6,432 nt of DNA from assembly GCA_011372835.1 (NCBI GenBank), contig DSAJ01000180.1:1-6432 (forward strand). The letters are read 5' to 3'. Under the pieces are notes generated by a model. It searched no databases. It was not told the origin of the DNA and saw only the letters and a list, made by a program, of their open reading frames with translations. This DNA comes from Methanomicrobia archaeon. Lineage in GTDB: Archaea; Methanobacteriota_B; Thermococci; Methanofastidiosales; NM3. This document shows, one piece after another, positions 6,010-6,432 of the stretch. Numbering within the stretch: the first letter of the stretch is position 1; each line of letters starts with the position of its first letter. Made by a program: the position numbers and the translations under genes.

Positions 6010-6020
6010 TTATTATTTAA
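6010..6020 (-). promoter_or_regulatory. TATA box for the CODH-like gene
   Basis: The minus strand reads TTAAATAATAA with its core centred 27.5-28.5 bp before the GTG at 5988. This supports GTG as the true start on a leaderless message. The bases just upstream (CGCACC, 6026-6021 on this strand) occupy the BRE position. Confidence 0.65.
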
Positions 6021-6087
6021 GGTGCGTCATCCCAGCATGTCTAGCGCAACGGAATGAGTTTCGCCACAACGCCGCACCATAAGGGAT

Positions 6088-6100
6088 AATTATTTAATAT
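6088..6100 (+). promoter_or_regulatory. TATA box for the 33-residue Cys/His-rich protein gene
   Basis: The AT-rich stretch AATTATTTAATAT has core TTATTTAA (6090-6097). A start site about 27 bp downstream (near 6121) would give a short 5' leader of about 24 nt that contains the Shine-Dalgarno site at 6133-6139. Confidence 0.6.
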
Positions 6101-6132
6101 GCAAAACGGAGATGTAGGCACTGTAATACAAC

Positions 6133-6139
6133 GGAGGTG
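6133..6139 (+). promoter_or_regulatory. Shine-Dalgarno site that fixes the TTG start
   Basis: GGAGGTG ends 5 nt before TTG 6145. It matches the archaeal anti-SD over 7 bases. With an in-frame stop at 6124-6126 and no other start codon between, it makes TTG the only workable start. Confidence 0.75.
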
Positions 6140-6144
6140 TTTTA

Positions 6145-6246
6145 TTGAAAAATTGCAATGAGCAACACAAATGTTTTGGTAAGTGTGTTCGCCCGAAGGG
6201 ACACGATGGCAAACATCTGTGTGGAAACTGTGGTATGGAGTTCTAA
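6145..6246 (+). CDS. 33-residue Cys/His-rich small protein (predicted zinc-binding microprotein)
   Basis: This very short gene starts at TTG and ends at TAA 6244-6246. The protein has five Cys and three His in 33 residues: Cys4, His8, Cys10, Cys14, His20, His24, Cys26 and Cys29. They follow C-x3-H-x-C-x3-C-x5-H-x3-H-x-C-x2-C, ending CGNCGMEF. This is enough for one or two zinc (or other metal) sites, and the CxxCG ending resembles zinc-ribbon knuckles found in archaeal zinc microproteins. Support that it is real comes from a TATA box, a 7-base Shine-Dalgarno at ideal spacing, a following T-rich terminator and the high density of metal ligands. It is basic, with no membrane segment. It is divergent from the CODH-like gene and could be co-regulated with it. 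The role is unknown; DNA, RNA or protein binding or metal storage are all possible. Confidence 0.75.
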   Translation: MKNCNEQHKCFGKCVRPKGHDGKHLCGNCGMEF

Positions 6247-6272
6247 CTCTTATCGCAAACACTGAATCATAG

Positions 6273-6298
6273 CTTTACTTTTTCTCTTCTCTCTTTTA
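6273..6298 (+). terminator. T-rich archaeal terminator after the small Cys/His-rich gene
   Basis: A pyrimidine-rich run CTTTACTTTTTCTCTTCTCT and following TTTTA begins 27 bp after the stop codon, with no hairpin. This is the form expected of intrinsic termination by archaeal RNA polymerase. Confidence 0.55.
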
Positions 6299-6355
6299 TG
6301 AATATATGAAATCTTTTTTCGAAGTTAACTAACAAACAAATCTTATTGACTTATG

Positions 6356-6377
6356 ATAATTCCCCTAGGGGAATTAT
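6356..6377. repeat. Perfect 22-bp palindrome (ATAATTCCCC/GGGGAATTAT around TA)
   Basis: The sequence reads identically on both strands across all 22 bases, centred between 6366 and 6367, with a GC core CCCCTAGGGG and AT arms. There is no loop, so it is more like a binding site for a symmetric dimeric protein than a typical hairpin terminator. It lies in non-coding AT-rich DNA, about 110 bp past the last gene. It could serve as an operator for a gene beyond the window edge. Confidence 0.7.
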
Positions 6378-6432
6378 TAAAAAGCTTGAGAATTGCGAAG
6401 CCTAACAAAAAAACTTTGCCAACGTGTAAAAA

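Larger units (their letters stand above)
6247..6432. other. AT-rich non-coding tail
   Basis: I see no credible ORF on either strand in these 186 bp. Contents are the T-rich terminator, the 22-bp palindrome, an 8-bp palindrome AGTTAACT (6323-6330), a long A run (6407-6413), and two similar A-rich stretches at 6329-6344 and 6402-6417. The composition is far more AT-rich than the coding regions. Confidence 0.7.

Noticed and set aside
6099..6161. 20-codon ORF from ATG 6099 overlapping the microprotein start
   Set aside because: Its ATG lies inside the TATA box, upstream of the predicted transcription start, so it should not be transcribed as a message start.
6041..6262. 73-codon minus-strand ORF in the divergent intergenic region
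   Set aside because: It overlaps both TATA boxes and is antisense to the better-supported Cys/His microprotein. Its apparent Cys/His content comes from the complementary strand.
6329..6417. Approximate direct repeat (CTAACAAACAAA.. and CTAACAAAAAAA..) flanking the 22-bp palindrome
   Set aside because: The match is about 13 of 16 bases and consists mostly of A residues in AT-rich DNA, so it could be chance. There is no sign of a transposon end or target duplication.
1..6432. CRISPR array, insertion sequence, tRNA or rRNA
   Set aside because: No regularly spaced repeats, transposase-like protein, cloverleaf or conserved rRNA segment could be found on either strand.

Overview
This is a 6.4-kb stretch of archaeal chromosome, most likely from an anaerobic euryarchaeon. 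The archaeal signs are a tRNA-splicing endonuclease, an archaeal-type UMP kinase, a DacZ-type diadenylate cyclase, TATA-box promoters about 27 bp from start codons, T-rich terminators and two Shine-Dalgarno sites complementary to the usual CCTCC anti-SD. A CO dehydrogenase-like iron-sulfur protein points to an anaerobe. The many apparently leaderless genes would suit a Thermoplasmatota or Methanomassiliicoccales-like lineage, but that placement is a low-confidence guess. No mobile element, CRISPR array, tRNA or rRNA was found.

Layout. Positions 1-2060 (+) hold a tight operon: the 3' part of a c-di-AMP synthase (dacZ), a short MscS-type channel, and sfsA, with a 4-nt gap and then a 1-nt overlap. 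A small AhpD/CMD-like gene (+, to 2424) follows with its own TATA box inside the end of sfsA. Positions 2435-3415 (-) hold endA and a thioredoxin-fold CPYC protein, each with its own TATA box. Positions 3489-4663 (-) hold a three-gene operon read as two stand-alone Lrp/AsnC-type RAM-domain proteins and then UMP kinase. Positions 4765-5988 (-) hold a 407-residue CODH-like protein. Divergent from it, at 6145-6246 (+), is a 33-residue Cys/His-rich protein with a TTG start. The last 186 bp are AT-rich and non-coding, and contain a perfect 22-bp palindrome.

How the genes may work together. dacZ and the channel suggest a c-di-AMP/osmotic-stress module. The two RAM proteins sit upstream of pyrH as possible small-molecule sensors tied to pyrimidine synthesis. 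The most unusual gene is the CODH-like one: it keeps the four cysteines of the B-type [4Fe-4S] cluster but appears to have lost the D-cluster cysteines and all but one ligand of the catalytic NiFeS C-cluster. It shares a 156-bp divergent promoter region with the tiny metal-binding-type protein. Together they are the best candidate here for an undescribed system.
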